Source: Pararhodobacter sp. CCB-MM2 (GTDB lineage: Bacteria > Pseudomonadota > Alphaproteobacteria > Rhodobacterales > Rhodobacteraceae). Taken from it: a DNA stretch of 64,000 nucleotides. The stretch covers positions 124,001 to 188,000 of the forward strand of contig NZ_LRRR01000003.1 of NCBI RefSeq assembly GCF_001691415.1, written 5' to 3'. The notes under the pieces were generated by a model, which saw only the letters and a list, made by a program, of their open reading frames with translations, was not told where the DNA came from and did no database searches. The position numbers and the translations under genes are program-made. Shown here piece by piece: positions 17,323 to 26,825 of the stretch (its first letter is position 1; each line of letters begins with the position of its first letter).

Positions 17323-18849
17323 TCATAGCAGGGTCCGGCGTCTTGCGGGAACCGGAGCACCCCGGCGGCGATCCCGCGCATGCTCCAGATCCGTGCCCAG
17401 CATCACGCCGGCATGGCTTTGCTGGAAGGCGGCGCGCTGGGCGGCATCGGTGGCGCGTTTCATCTCCTCGGCATAGCCCAGAAGCGCCCCGGCAATCAGC
17501 CAGGTGAAGGGGATCAGCGTAGCGTTGGGCAGCATGTCGACCATGTTGATCGCCAGGATCAACACCAGAACGCTGACCTCGATCGGGATGGCGGCGGCAT
17601 GGCGGCGACGGGCCTGATACGCCAGCGCGTAGATCGGCAAGGCCATCAGGCCGAACAGGGCGATATAGCCCAGCCAGCCGAACTGCCCGATGGTGATGAT
17701 CCATTGGCCGTCAACAATGGTCTGCGTCTGCCCGGTGGCGGCGTCATAGACCATGAAGCGCCCCCAGCCGCCCCAGCCGAACAGGGGTTTGTCGGCGACA
17801 TGGGCGAGGATGCTGTCCTCGTTGCCGAAGCGGAAGCCAAGGGATTGGGCGCGGTCGGGGCTCATCTCCTCGACCTGGGCAAGCAGCCAGTCGGTCGGCA
17901 CCCAGCCGGCGCCGCGCAAGAGAGGATAGGCGATAACCAGCGTGACCAGAACCGTCGCGGCCAGAACGTGCAGTCGGGGCTTGAACAGCAGAACGAAGGG
18001 CACGAAGGCCAGCGCGTACATCAGCGGGCCCATCGACTTGCAGATGATCACCAGCCCGAAGCCGAAGCCGACATAGAGCATCCGCTTGCCCCATTGGTCA
18101 GGCGTGCCGATCCGCGTGCGAGCGGCGGCGGCAAGGGTGACCATGACGGCGAAGAAGGCGACCCACAGGCCATGGGGCATGAAGACGAAGGGCCGGAAGC
18201 CGCCTTGCCGGATGGCCTGAATGAAGTCGTGCTGGAAGAAGCCGTAGATTCTTGTGTGAAGCTGCGGCGAGAAGCGGACCTCATACAGCATTGGCAGGGC
18301 ATAGATGCCGCCGGCGATGACCAGCGCCAGAAGGATCTCGCGCATGCCGTCGCGGGTGCCGAGGGCCTCGCGGGCCAGAAAGAACGGCAACATGAAGAAC
18401 ACCTGCTGCACCAGTGCCGAGGCGCTGTCGTAGATGCGCAGGCCCGGCAGGCCCCAGAGGGTCAGGTCGTTGGGGTCGACCAAGGTCATCGAGCCGAAGC
18501 GGTCGACGCCGAACTGGATGGGCTCGAGGTTGGTGACCACGGTGATCACCGGGCTGAGGATGAACATCACCACCAGCCCCCGCCCGACCCAGGCGCGCGG
18601 CAGGACGCTGGGCAACCGGCCCCAGGTCGACATGCAGATCGCGAAGGCGGTGAGGTTGGGGATGCTCTCTTTGTTCAGGGGCGGGATCAGCGGGAAGTTG
18701 ATGGCGCTGAGCTGCGGCAGGAACATATAGGCGCCAAGGATCGACCAGATCAGCGCCCGGGCCAGCGGCATCGAGCGGAACATCATGATGCTGATCAACG
18801 GCCAGCTCAGCAAAGCCAGCAGCGCGAAAATATTGCCTATATTGATCAT
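17323..18849 (-). CDS. O-antigen ligase / Wzy polymerase-like membrane protein
   Basis: A 508-residue inner-membrane protein with about ten to twelve hydrophobic segments and a large periplasmic loop around residues 340-400, the general plan of O-antigen ligases and Wzy polymerases. Sequence conservation in this family is weak, and no diagnostic residue can be given beyond the topology and the GWGGWGRF segment in the late loop. It lies 90 bp upstream of the PKS on the same strand and likely belongs to its transcription unit. A role in polymerising a glycan or attaching it to a carrier would fit the neighbouring glycosyltransferases. Confidence 0.75.
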   Translation of the reverse strand: MINIGNIFALLALLSWPLISIMMFRSMPLARALIWSILGAYMFLPQLSAINFPLIPPLNKESIPNLTAFAICMSTWGRLPSVLPRAWVGRGLVVMFILSPVITVVTNLEPIQFGVDRFGSMTLVDPNDLTLWGLPGLRIYDSASALVQQVFFMLPFFLAREALGTRDGMREILLALVIAGGIYALPMLYEVRFSPQLHTRIYGFFQHDFIQAIRQGGFRPFVFMPHGLWVAFFAVMVTLAAAARTRIGTPDQWGKRMLYVGFGFGLVIICKSMGPLMYALAFVPFVLLFKPRLHVLAATVLVTLVIAYPLLRGAGWVPTDWLLAQVEEMSPDRAQSLGFRFGNEDSILAHVADKPLFGWGGWGRFMVYDAATGQTQTIVDGQWIITIGQFGWLGYIALFGLMALPIYALAYQARRRHAAAIPIEVSVLVLILAINMVDMLPNATLIPFTWLIAGALLGYAEEMKRATDAAQRAAFQQSHAGVMLGTDLEHARDRRRGAPVPARRRTLL

Positions 18850-19045
18850 GCCGCGCTCGCGTCGGATTGCGGCCTTGCCCGTGTCATCATTGCCCGCTCA
18901 AACTGCTCCGAACCTTCACCCTCTGGCGGGGCTTTCGCGGCGGATCGGTGGAATACAGGGTTTTCAGTATAGCCACCGGCGCCGGCGCTGTCTGCACCGC
19001 CCGGAAAAACCTGAAGGCCAATTGCGACCAGACTATGGGGGATTC
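18850..19045. promoter_or_regulatory. Divergent intergenic region, probable promoters for the wzy-PKS-NRPS operon and wecG
   Basis: 196 non-coding bases between the leftward Wzy-like gene and the rightward glycosyltransferase gene. Both must start from here. I could not assign -35/-10 elements with confidence. Confidence 0.5.
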
Positions 19046-19810
19046 ATGGAGTTTTCCTTTCCGCCGCACCAGATCGCGGTGAATATGCCGAACGCAGCCA
19101 GCCTGCTGGGCGAGGTGAAGACGCGGTTTCGCGACGGTCGAGGCTTTGCCTTGGCGACGATCAACCTGGACCATCTGGTGAAGCTGGCGCGCGATCCGGC
19201 GTTCCGGGCGACCTATGCGGCGCAGGATCTGGTCTGTGCCGACGGCAACCCAATCGTCTGGCTGTCGAAACTGGCGCGCCGTCCGGTGTCGCTGGTGCCC
19301 GGCTCGGATATGGTGCTGCCCTTGGCCAGCCTTGCCGCGCGCGAGGGGATCTCGGTCGCGCTGATGGGCTCGACGGATCAGGCGTTGGCCGAAGCGGCCG
19401 CTGCGCTTCAGGCTCAGGTGCCGGGGTTGGAAATCGCGTGTCGGATCGCCCCGCCGATGGGTTTTGATGCCACCGGCCTCGCCGCGCAGGAGATCCTGCA
19501 GCAGATCGAGGCCTCGGGCGCGCGGCTGTGCTTCATCGCGCTGGGCGCCCCGAAGCAGGAGCAATTCGCGGCGCTGGGCCGTCAGGTCACGCCGGCGGTG
19601 GGGTTCGCCTCCATCGGGGCAGGGCTGGATTTCCTTGCCGGGCGTCAACAGCGGGCCCCGGAATGGGTGCGCAAGATCGCCATGGAATGGCTGTGGCGCA
19701 TGCTGTCGAACCCCAAACGGCTGGCGAAACGCTATCTGGATTGCGCGCTGATCCTGCCCGGTCAGGCGGTGCAGGCATGGCGTCAGAGGGCCGTTATCGG
19801 TCGGGATTGA
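19046..19810 (+). CDS. WecG/TagA/CpsF family glycosyltransferase (GT26)
   Basis: A 254-residue protein. It shows [15 protein letters not shown] (conserved Asp/His region), [15 protein letters not shown] (catalytic Asp followed by the GxP pattern) and [13 protein letters not shown], all GT26 hallmarks. These enzymes add the second sugar to a lipid-linked precursor in enterobacterial common antigen, teichoic acid linker or capsule synthesis. The ATG at 19046 follows a GGGGGAT site. The reading frame extends further upstream, but that part has no family similarity. It is divergent from the Wzy-PKS-NRPS operon, which suggests a shared glycan pathway. Confidence 0.88.
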   Translation: MEFSFPPHQIAVNMPNAASLLGEVKTRFRDGRGFALATINLDHLVKLARDPAFRATYAAQDLVCADGNPIVWLSKLARRPVSLVPGSDMVLPLASLAAREGISVALMGSTDQALAEAAAALQAQVPGLEIACRIAPPMGFDATGLAAQEILQQIEASGARLCFIALGAPKQEQFAALGRQVTPAVGFASIGAGLDFLAGRQQRAPEWVRKIAMEWLWRMLSNPKRLAKRYLDCALILPGQAVQAWRQRAVIGRD

Positions 19811-19874
19811 GATTGCAACGGCACCCTTGCAAGGGCATGGTGCCGCCAAGCAATTTTCAATTCCGGAGGATTCC

Positions 19875-20984
19875 ATGAAGACCCGTGCCGCCGTCGCCTT
19901 TGAGGCGAAAAAACCGCTCGAGATCGTGGAACTGGACCTCGAAGGTCCGAAGGCTGGCGAAGTGCTGGTCGAGATCATCGCCACCGGCATCTGCCATACC
20001 GACGCCTACACGCTCGACGGCTTCGACAGCGAGGGCATCTTCCCGTCGATCCTCGGCCATGAAGGCGCGGGCATCGTGCGCGAGGTCGGCGCCGGCGTGA
20101 CTTCGGTGAAGCCGGGCGACCATGTGATCCCGCTCTACACCCCGGAATGCCGCCAGTGCAAAAGCTGCCTCTCGGGCAAGACCAACCTCTGCACCGCGAT
20201 CCGCGCCACGCAGGGCAAGGGCCTGATGCCCGATGGCACCACGCGCTTCAGCTACAAGGGCGCGCCGGTCTACCATTACATGGGCTGCTCGACCTTCTCG
20301 AACTTCACCGTCCTGCCGGAAATCGCCTTGGCGAAAATCCGCGAGGACGCCCCCTTCGACAAGGCCTGCTACATCGGCTGTGGCGTGACCACGGGCGTCG
20401 GCGCGGTGATCAACTCGGCCAAGGTGACACCGGGCTCGAACGTCGTGGTCTTCGGCCTTGGCGGGATCGGCCTGAACGTGCTGCAAGCCGCGCGCATGGT
20501 CGGTGCGGACAAGATCATCGGCGTCGACATCAATGACGACAAGGCCCAGTGGGGCCGGATGTTCGGCATGACCGACTTCGTGAACCCGACGAAGATCGAC
20601 GGCGATATCGTTGCCAAGCTGGTCGAGCTGACCGACGGCGGCGCGGATTACACCTTCGACTGCACCGGCAACACCAACGTGATGCGTCAGGCGCTGGAAG
20701 CCTGCCACCGCGGCTGGGGCGTCTCGACCGTGATCGGCGTGGCCGAGGCCGGTAAGGAAATCTCGACCCGTCCGTTCCAGCTGGTCACCGGCCGTGTCTG
20801 GCAGGGCTCGGCCTTCGGTGGCGCGCGTGGGCGGACGGACGTGCCGAAGATCGTCGACTGGTACATGAACGGCAAGATCGAGATCGACCCGATGATCACC
20901 CACGTCCTGACGCTGGACGAGATCAACAAGGGCTTCGACCTGATGCACGAAGGCAAGTCGATCCGCTCGGTCGTGGTGTTCTGA
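19875..20984 (+). CDS. adhI: S-(hydroxymethyl)glutathione dehydrogenase (class III alcohol dehydrogenase)
   Basis: A 369-residue zinc alcohol dehydrogenase that oxidises the spontaneous formaldehyde-glutathione adduct with NAD. Catalytic zinc ligands are C40 (GICHTDAYT), H62 (LGHEG) and the cysteine in YIGCGVTTG; the structural zinc cysteines are in [16 protein letters not shown]. The coenzyme loop is [10 protein letters not shown]. The start follows a strong GGAGG site. It is directly followed by fghA (TGATG overlap), giving the complete glutathione-dependent formaldehyde route to formate. Confidence 0.96.
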   Translation: MKTRAAVAFEAKKPLEIVELDLEGPKAGEVLVEIIATGICHTDAYTLDGFDSEGIFPSILGHEGAGIVREVGAGVTSVKPGDHVIPLYTPECRQCKSCLSGKTNLCTAIRATQGKGLMPDGTTRFSYKGAPVYHYMGCSTFSNFTVLPEIALAKIREDAPFDKACYIGCGVTTGVGAVINSAKVTPGSNVVVFGLGGIGLNVLQAARMVGADKIIGVDINDDKAQWGRMFGMTDFVNPTKIDGDIVAKLVELTDGGADYTFDCTGNTNVMRQALEACHRGWGVSTVIGVAEAGKEISTRPFQLVTGRVWQGSAFGGARGRTDVPKIVDWYMNGKIEIDPMITHVLTLDEINKGFDLMHEGKSIRSVVVF

Positions 20985-21814
20985 TGGAGCGGATCAACCG
21001 CTGGCGCAGCCACGGCGGATGGCAGGAAGTCTGGCGCCATGACAGCGCCGAGACGGGAACGCCGATGGAGTTCTCGATCTTCCTGCCCGATGGCGACGGG
21101 CCGAAGCCCGTCGTCTGGTACCTGTCGGGCCTGACCTGCACCTGGGCCAATGTGACGGAAAAGGGCGAGTTCCGCGCGGCCTGCGCGAAGCACGGCCTGA
21201 TCTTTGTCGCGCCCGATACCTCGCCGCGCGGCGAGGGTGTGCCGGATGACCCCGAGGGGGCCTATGATTTCGGCCTCGGTGCCGGGTTCTACGTCGATGC
21301 CACGCGCGCGCCCTATACCGCGAACTACCGCATGCGCTCCTATGTCGAGACGGAACTGCCGACGCTTCTGCGCCAGCATTTCCCGATGGACATGGACCGG
21401 CAGGCGATCATGGGCCACTCGATGGGTGGCCATGGTGCGCTGACCATCGGGCTGCGCAATGCGGATCGGTTCAAGTCGGTCTCGGCCTTCGCGCCGATCG
21501 TTGCGCCGACGGATTGTCCCTGGGGCCAGAAGGCGCTGGGCCAGTACCTCGGCCCAGATCAGGACGCTTGGGCCGAGTACGACGCCTGCCGCCTGATCGA
21601 GGGCGGGGCGAAGGTCGCGGCGATGAAGGTGGACCAAGGCGGGGCCGATGGCTTCCTTGAGAACCAGTTGATGCCGGGCAAGCTGGAAGCGGCTTGCAAG
21701 GCGGCGGGTCAGCCCTTGGATCTGGCGGTGCACGAGGGTTACGACCACTCGTATTACTTCATCTCCAGCTTCATGACCGAGCATCTGGACTGGCACGCCA
21801 AGCATCTGGCCTGA
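20984..21814 (+). CDS. fghA: S-formylglutathione hydrolase
   Basis: A 276-residue esterase-D-type serine hydrolase that splits S-formylglutathione into formate and glutathione. The nucleophile is S146 in MGHSMGGHG, with family motifs PVVWYLSGLTCTWANV and an HEGYDHSYYFI segment that carries the catalytic histidine. Its ATG overlaps the adhI stop by one base. It is followed by a hairpin terminator at 21831-21855. Confidence 0.96.
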   Translation: MERINRWRSHGGWQEVWRHDSAETGTPMEFSIFLPDGDGPKPVVWYLSGLTCTWANVTEKGEFRAACAKHGLIFVAPDTSPRGEGVPDDPEGAYDFGLGAGFYVDATRAPYTANYRMRSYVETELPTLLRQHFPMDMDRQAIMGHSMGGHGALTIGLRNADRFKSVSAFAPIVAPTDCPWGQKALGQYLGPDQDAWAEYDACRLIEGGAKVAAMKVDQGGADGFLENQLMPGKLEAACKAAGQPLDLAVHEGYDHSYYFISSFMTEHLDWHAKHLA

Positions 21815-21830
21815 GCCTAAGCGCTTGGAA

Positions 21831-21858
21831 AAAGGGGGGCCGTCGGGCCCCCTTTGCA
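21831..21858 (+). terminator. Hairpin terminator after adhI-fghA
   Basis: AAAGGGGG (21831-21838) pairs with CCCCCTTT (21848-21855), with a GC-rich loop and a short T-containing tail. It lies 17 bases past the fghA stop. Confidence 0.7.
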
Positions 21859-21982
21859 TTTGGTGGTGCGAATGGAGCCCATGGCCCTGAGCGCAATGTC
21901 CGCTCCGAGCCCAGAGCCCTTGATCCTGCTACAGTTACAAAATTCCGCTATCAGGAATTGGCAGCATTCTCGACGGGACATC

Positions 21983-22744
21983 ATGTCAAATCAGCCCTAC
22001 CAATCATATTTCATCTGCACATCGCCGCGCAGCGGCAGCACCATGCTTTGCGAACTGCTCGCGGGGGCCAAAGTTGCCGGGAAGCCCGACTCTCATTTTC
22101 ACGAACCGTCGATTGATGCCTGGCTGGATTATTACGATCTTGAAGCGGCTGATTTTGCGACGAGACGCGATATGTTGAATGGCATTTTCCGAGCAGCAAA
22201 GATGCTTGGGAAGGGCCAATCCGACATCTGTGGAGTAAGGCTTCAGCGCGGCAGCTTCGCCTTTTTCATGGAACAGCTAAAATTTCTGTATTCCGATTGC
22301 GCTTCGGACGTAGAGCGCATCGAAGCTGCTTTCGGTCCGACGCTTTTCATTTTTCTGTCGCGAAAAGACAAGCTGGATCAAGCGATCTCGTACATTCGTG
22401 CGGAACAAACCGGTTTATGGCATCGCAGAGCTGATGGAAGTGATCTCGAAAGACTAGAGCCTCAGCGGGACGACGGCTACGATCCCGACGCAATAAGATC
22501 ACAGGTAGCGGAATTTACCGCTTTCGATGCATCCTGGCGGTCTTGGTTCGAGGAACAATCGGTGTCGCCTCTGGAAGTCTCGTACGAAGATCTTTCAAGT
22601 GCGCCACAAAAACAGTTGGCGCGGATACTCGATACACTCGGTGTGGATGGCTCAATCGCGCACGACATACCAACGCCGACCGCCAAACTCGCTGACGGCA
22701 TCAATCGACTGTGGCGCGATCGTTTTGAGTTGGACTCAAAATAA
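21983..22744 (+). CDS. Stf0-family sulfotransferase
   Basis: A 253-residue PAPS-dependent sulfotransferase related to trehalose 2-sulfotransferase Stf0. The 5'-phosphosulfate loop is CTSPRSGSTMLCELL, and the 3'-phosphate region is FIFLSRKDKLDQAISYIRA with the typical QTGLWHR downstream. Earlier in-frame ATGs (from 21854) would add residues with no family match. The base composition is clearly less GC-rich than in the neighbours, pointing to horizontal acquisition. It sits alone between two hairpin terminators. The acceptor is unknown; surface glycans made elsewhere in the window are possible targets. Confidence 0.85.
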   Translation: MSNQPYQSYFICTSPRSGSTMLCELLAGAKVAGKPDSHFHEPSIDAWLDYYDLEAADFATRRDMLNGIFRAAKMLGKGQSDICGVRLQRGSFAFFMEQLKFLYSDCASDVERIEAAFGPTLFIFLSRKDKLDQAISYIRAEQTGLWHRRADGSDLERLEPQRDDGYDPDAIRSQVAEFTAFDASWRSWFEEQSVSPLEVSYEDLSSAPQKQLARILDTLGVDGSIAHDIPTPTAKLADGINRLWRDRFELDSK

Positions 22745-22820
22745 TCTGATCGCCAAGACGACCTCCCGCATAGCGTCATGCCCGCAAGGAGCGCGACCAA
22801 GAGTTGCACCACGACATGCA

Positions 22821-22843
22821 AAAGGGGGCCGCTGGGGCCCCCT
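22821..22843. terminator. Bidirectional hairpin terminator between stf0 and the flotillin gene
   Basis: A perfect 9-bp stem, AAGGGGGCC (22821-22829) with GGCCCCCTT (22835-22843), and a five-base loop. T-containing tails lie on both sides (ATTTT to the right, TTTTGC on the minus strand). It lies 20 bases past the flotillin stop. Confidence 0.75.
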
Positions 22844-22863
22844 TCGTCATTTTGTAGCAGCTC

Positions 22864-24519
22864 TTAGTCGGCGGAGGCTTCCGGTGCCGCGCCATTGGCC
22901 GGGCGGGTCGGTGCGGGCGCGTCGTCCATCACACCAGCGAGGCCGTTGTCGAAGTTGAGGCCGATCTCCTCGCCCAGCTTCTTCATCGCCGGCAATTGCA
23001 TCGCCGCACCCAGCATGGCGTCGAAGGCTTGGTTGACCGGCGCCTTGCCCGAACCGTCGCCCGAACCGCCCGCGCCCTGCGACAGGCCCGAGATCTGGTT
23101 GATGCGGATGGATTCGATCTTCTCGGCCGGCTTCACCATTTGCGCGATGATCTGCGGCATGGCTTCCAGACGGGCGAGCGCGACGCGCATGGCGATGATC
23201 TCCTCGGAGAGCGTGTTCTCCGAATTGGCCAGCGCCTGACGACCCTCGGCCTCGGCCAAAAGGTCGGCCTTCTTCGCCTCGGCCTTGATCGAGATCGCAT
23301 CGGCTTCGGCCTGCGCTTCCTCGCGACGGGCCGCAGCACGGTCGACGGCGGCGTTGCGCTCGGCCTCGGCGGCGATGCGCAGACGGGTCGCCTCGCGCTC
23401 GGCCTCGCGGCGAGCGTCGATCACGGCGATCTCCTTCTCACGGTCGGCCTGTGCCAGCGCGCGGGCGGTCTCGATCGCTTCCTGTGCTTTGATCGCCTCG
23501 GCGCGGGCAGTGTCGGCACTGGCGCGCGCGCGGCTCTCGGCCTCGGATTTCTCGTTGATGACGATCTGGCGTTCCTGATTGGCGACCTCGATCTCACGCT
23601 CCTTGGTGATCTCGGCCTCTTCGATGGCACGGGCGCGGGCGATCTCGGCGGCGCGGATCTGCTGCTCACGGTTGATGCGCGCGCGCTCCTTCTCGGACTC
23701 GGCGGCTTCGCGGGACCGGGCGATCTCGGCCTCCTGCGAGGCTTTCAGAAGCTCGATCTCCTGCGTGCGGGCGATGCGGGCTTCTTCCTCGTCGCGGGCG
23801 ATCTGCAGCTTCAGCTTCTCGGCCTCCATCGCGGCGCGGCGCACGGCAACTTCGGCATCCGCGTCGATCTGTGCGCGGTCCTTCTTCGACAGCGCGATCA
23901 CCTCGGCCAGTTTGCGCATCCCGACCGCGTTGAAGGCGTTGTTCTCGTCGAGCGCCTCGAAGGGCGTCTGGTCCAGCGCGGTGAGCGAGACGCTTTCCAA
24001 CTCAAGGCCGTTCTTCAGCAGGTCGTTTGACACCGCATTCTGCACTTCCTGCACGAAGGAGGTGCGGTTCTCATGCAGCTCGTCCATCGTCATCCGCGCG
24101 GCCACGGCGCGCAGACCATCGATGAGCTTGCCCTCGATCATCTCGCGCAGTTGGTTCACGTCGAAGGTCCGGGCGCCCAAGGTCTGCGCGGCGCGGCTGA
24201 TGCCATCTTCGGTGGCCTGCACCGAGACGTAGAACTCGACGCCGACATCGACGCGCATGCGGTCCTTGGTGATCAGCGCGCCGTCCGAGATGCGCTTCAC
24301 CTCCAGCCGCAGGGTCTTCATGTTCACCGGGCTGATCTCGTGCAGCAGCGGGATCACGATGGCGCCGCCATCCATGATGACGCGCTTGCCGCCGGCACCG
24401 GTCTTCACGAGGCTCACTTCGCGCGTGGCCCGTCGGTAAAGCCGTCCGAGGATCGTGCCGACCAGCACAATGAAAACGAGGATGGCGGCGATGAGGATGC
24501 CGAAACTGATGAGGGTCAT
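22864..24519 (-). CDS. Flotillin-family membrane protein (YqiK-like)
   Basis: A 551-residue protein. A single N-terminal membrane helix (residues about 5-25) is followed by a band-7/SPFH domain (GGKRVIMDGGAIVIPLLHEI) and a very long charged coiled coil (about residues 210-440) rich in Ala-Glu-Arg heptads, then a Pro/Ala-rich tail. Flotillins organise membrane microdomains. Together with the next upstream gene, a YqiJ-like protein, it forms the yqiJ-yqiK pair found in many proteobacteria, 34 bases apart on the same strand. Confidence 0.9.
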   Translation of the reverse strand: MTLISFGILIAAILVFIVLVGTILGRLYRRATREVSLVKTGAGGKRVIMDGGAIVIPLLHEISPVNMKTLRLEVKRISDGALITKDRMRVDVGVEFYVSVQATEDGISRAAQTLGARTFDVNQLREMIEGKLIDGLRAVAARMTMDELHENRTSFVQEVQNAVSNDLLKNGLELESVSLTALDQTPFEALDENNAFNAVGMRKLAEVIALSKKDRAQIDADAEVAVRRAAMEAEKLKLQIARDEEEARIARTQEIELLKASQEAEIARSREAAESEKERARINREQQIRAAEIARARAIEEAEITKEREIEVANQERQIVINEKSEAESRARASADTARAEAIKAQEAIETARALAQADREKEIAVIDARREAEREATRLRIAAEAERNAAVDRAAARREEAQAEADAISIKAEAKKADLLAEAEGRQALANSENTLSEEIIAMRVALARLEAMPQIIAQMVKPAEKIESIRINQISGLSQGAGGSGDGSGKAPVNQAFDAMLGAAMQLPAMKKLGEEIGLNFDNGLAGVMDDAPAPTRPANGAAPEASAD

Positions 24520-24553
24520 GGGAAAAATCCTGTGTTGAAACGGCGGTTGAAAA

Positions 24554-25291
24554 TCAGGCGGTCGGAAGAATGCGCAGGGCCCATTCGCCCGGCGCTTTGC
24601 GGACCCGGACGGTCAGGACCGGCGTCCCCTCGACGATGACATCGCTGTCGGCAAAGGGCTCGCAGCGCGGGAAATGCAGATTGCCGTGACGGTCGCGCAG
24701 CCGTACCTCGGCCGGGCTGCCCCGTTGGGCGATGCCTTGGCTGACCACGCCGCGCAACCCGCCCATGAACTGCGCCGAGGTGGCGGTCGTCTCGATCGAG
24801 GGGAGCAGCCGCGCGAACAGGCCGGTGAAATGCCGGGTCACGGCCAGCCCGATCAGCGCCGCGCCAAGGCTGGCAAAGGCCACGGACAAGGGCGCGCCCA
24901 GCAACGTGTCCGCCAGACTTTGGATGCCCAGACCGCTGAGGCCGAAACCGGTCAGCAGCGTCGCCAGCCAGATCATGAACGGCGCCCGGCCAAGGCCCAG
25001 CAGACCGGCGATCCCGCCCCGCGTCGCGCCGGAGGTGCCGCTGGCGCTGTCGGTGATGCCCTGCAAGGTCTCGCTGGTGTCGATCAGCTCGGCGACATCG
25101 GGCATGGCATCGGCATCAAGGTCGAAATCCGCGACCAACGCGTCGAACTCGGGGTCGAGGTCCAGATCGGCGTCGCTATCGCCGATCAAAGATCCGCCCA
25201 GCATCAGGGCGGCGATCTCCAGCACCAGAAACGCCAGCAAGAGCGCCAGCGCCACGGTGAACGGAACATAGGGTACAGAAAGAAGGAGCAC
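24554..25291 (-). CDS. YqiJ-like membrane protein with C-terminal OB fold
   Basis: A 245-residue protein. A hydrophobic N-terminus (residues 8-34) and an acidic linker (DSDADLDLDPEFDALVAD) precede two further membrane segments (about residues 100-150) and a soluble OB-like C-terminal domain (RGVVSQGIAQRGSPAEVRL...). This layout matches NfeD/YqiJ proteins that accompany flotillins. It is the first gene of the leftward pair with the YqiK-like flotillin. The two probably act together at the membrane. Confidence 0.82.
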   Translation of the reverse strand: MLLLSVPYVPFTVALALLLAFLVLEIAALMLGGSLIGDSDADLDLDPEFDALVADFDLDADAMPDVAELIDTSETLQGITDSASGTSGATRGGIAGLLGLGRAPFMIWLATLLTGFGLSGLGIQSLADTLLGAPLSVAFASLGAALIGLAVTRHFTGLFARLLPSIETTATSAQFMGGLRGVVSQGIAQRGSPAEVRLRDRHGNLHFPRCEPFADSDVIVEGTPVLTVRVRKAPGEWALRILPTA

Positions 25292-25532
25292 GGGAATATC
25301 TCGGTATGAATGTAAGAAAGCTGGGCGCGTCGGCGCGTGATTGCAAGCCTCAACACCGCGAGTTGACGCGTGGCCCGTTCGTATTCGCCCATCCGCATTC
25401 CAGCATGGAAACGACGGCGCGCCCTTGCCGGCCCCCTGCCCCGCGCCACCTTTGCGCCGGACGGGGTGCGGTCATGCTTGGCCGCCGGGGGCCTTCCCTG
25501 CTAGGCTGGGCCCAGATTCGACAGGAGATTTC

Positions 25533-26711
25533 ATGCGTCTTTTTCGCGCGGCGGCGCTTTCCGCCCTCACCCTGCTTCCGGTCGCGGCCTCGGCCCAGTC
25601 CTGCGGCGGCAACTGGTCCAGCTTCATCAACGGCCTGCGTAACGAGGCGGTGCAGAGCGGCATCCCGCAGAACGTCGCCGACCAGTTCTTCAGCGGTGTC
25701 CGCCAAAGCCAGACCGTTCTCAGCCGGGACCGCGGTCAGGGCTTCTTCCAGCGACCGTTCATTGATTTCTCGCGCGCGCTGATCAGCCAGAACCGTCTGG
25801 ATCGCGCCCGCCAATTGCTGCAACGCCAGCCGCAGCTGTTCCAGCGCCTGCAACGAGAGTTCGGGATCAACCCCGGCGTGATGCTGGCCTTCCTCGCCTT
25901 TGAGACCGACTTCGGTCAGGTGCAGGGCGACATCAACACCGCCGACGCGCTGGCGACGCTGGCGCATGATTGCCGCCGCCCCGAGCTGTTCCGCCCGCAG
26001 ATCATTGCCATGGCCGAGCTTTACCGCCGTGGCGATCTGGACCCGCGTACCACGCAAGGCGCCTGGGCCGGTGAGATCGGCATGGTGCAGATGCTGCCGC
26101 GTGACATCCTCGCTTTGGGCGTTGATGCCGACGGCAACGGCCATGTCGACGTGCGGGGCTCCTTGCCCGATGCGGTGCTGACCGGCGCGGCCCTGCTGCG
26201 TCACCACGGCTGGCGCCCGAACGAGCCGTGGCTGGTCGAGGTGCAGATCCCGTCGAACCTAGACCTGCGTCAGACCGGCCTGCGCACGCAGATGAGCGTG
26301 TCGGATTGGGCGCGCCTCGGTGTTCAGGCGCGGGGCACCTCGCTGCCGTCCGGCGGGTTGCGTGCCTCGGTGATCCTGCCGCAGGGCGCCGGCGGCCCGG
26401 CCTTCATGATCTTCGACAATTTCCGCGTGCTGTTCGAATGGAACCAGTCGTTCACCTATGTGGTGACGGCCGCCTATTTCGCCACCCGGATCGAGGGCGC
26501 GCCGGTCTATGACGCCGGCAACCCCTCCAGCGGTCTGGATCGCGACGGCATGATGGCGCTGCAACGGCGGCTTCAGGCGCGTGGCTTCGACGTGGGCGAG
26601 GTGGACGGCATCCTCGGTGCCGGTACCCGCGCGGCGGTTCAGGACGTGCAGGCCCAGCTGGGCATGCCCGCCGACGGCTGGCCGACGCCCGAGCTGCTGC
26701 GCCGGCTCTGA
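25533..26711 (+). CDS. Lytic murein transglycosylase with peptidoglycan-binding domain (MltB/GH103-like)
   Basis: A 392-residue exported enzyme. A signal peptide (residues 1-21, ending ASAQ) precedes a GH103 catalytic domain with the acid E124 in LAFLAFETDFGQVQG and the conserved GAWAGEIGMVQMLPRDIL. The C-terminal peptidoglycan-binding domain (about 325-392) has LQRRLQARGFDVGEVDGILGAGT. It cleaves glycan strands to 1,6-anhydromuropeptides during cell wall turnover. The start at 25533 has an AGGAG site and yields the signal peptide directly; an earlier in-frame ATG at 25341 is rejected. Confidence 0.92.
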   Translation: MRLFRAAALSALTLLPVAASAQSCGGNWSSFINGLRNEAVQSGIPQNVADQFFSGVRQSQTVLSRDRGQGFFQRPFIDFSRALISQNRLDRARQLLQRQPQLFQRLQREFGINPGVMLAFLAFETDFGQVQGDINTADALATLAHDCRRPELFRPQIIAMAELYRRGDLDPRTTQGAWAGEIGMVQMLPRDILALGVDADGNGHVDVRGSLPDAVLTGAALLRHHGWRPNEPWLVEVQIPSNLDLRQTGLRTQMSVSDWARLGVQARGTSLPSGGLRASVILPQGAGGPAFMIFDNFRVLFEWNQSFTYVVTAAYFATRIEGAPVYDAGNPSSGLDRDGMMALQRRLQARGFDVGEVDGILGAGTRAAVQDVQAQLGMPADGWPTPELLRRL

Positions 26712-26825
26712 CCGCTTGACCATGCGTAAATGACCTTGGCGCCGCGCTTTCTCCTTGCCGGAAAGCGCGGCGTCTCTCTATGGTTTCAAAGGAATTTACT
26801 TTGATCCTTCCAAGGGAGTGTTTCG

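Noticed and set aside
4826..18849. Siderophore pathway as the role of the NRPS-PKS operon
   Set aside because: A formyltransferase and a monooxygenase could make a formyl-hydroxamate, but no TonB receptor, siderophore transporter or ornithine hydroxylase gene is present nearby.
21854..21982. Extended N-terminus of the Stf0 sulfotransferase
   Set aside because: The family starts near the PAPS loop, which begins just after 21983, and the preceding segment overlaps the terminator region of fghA.
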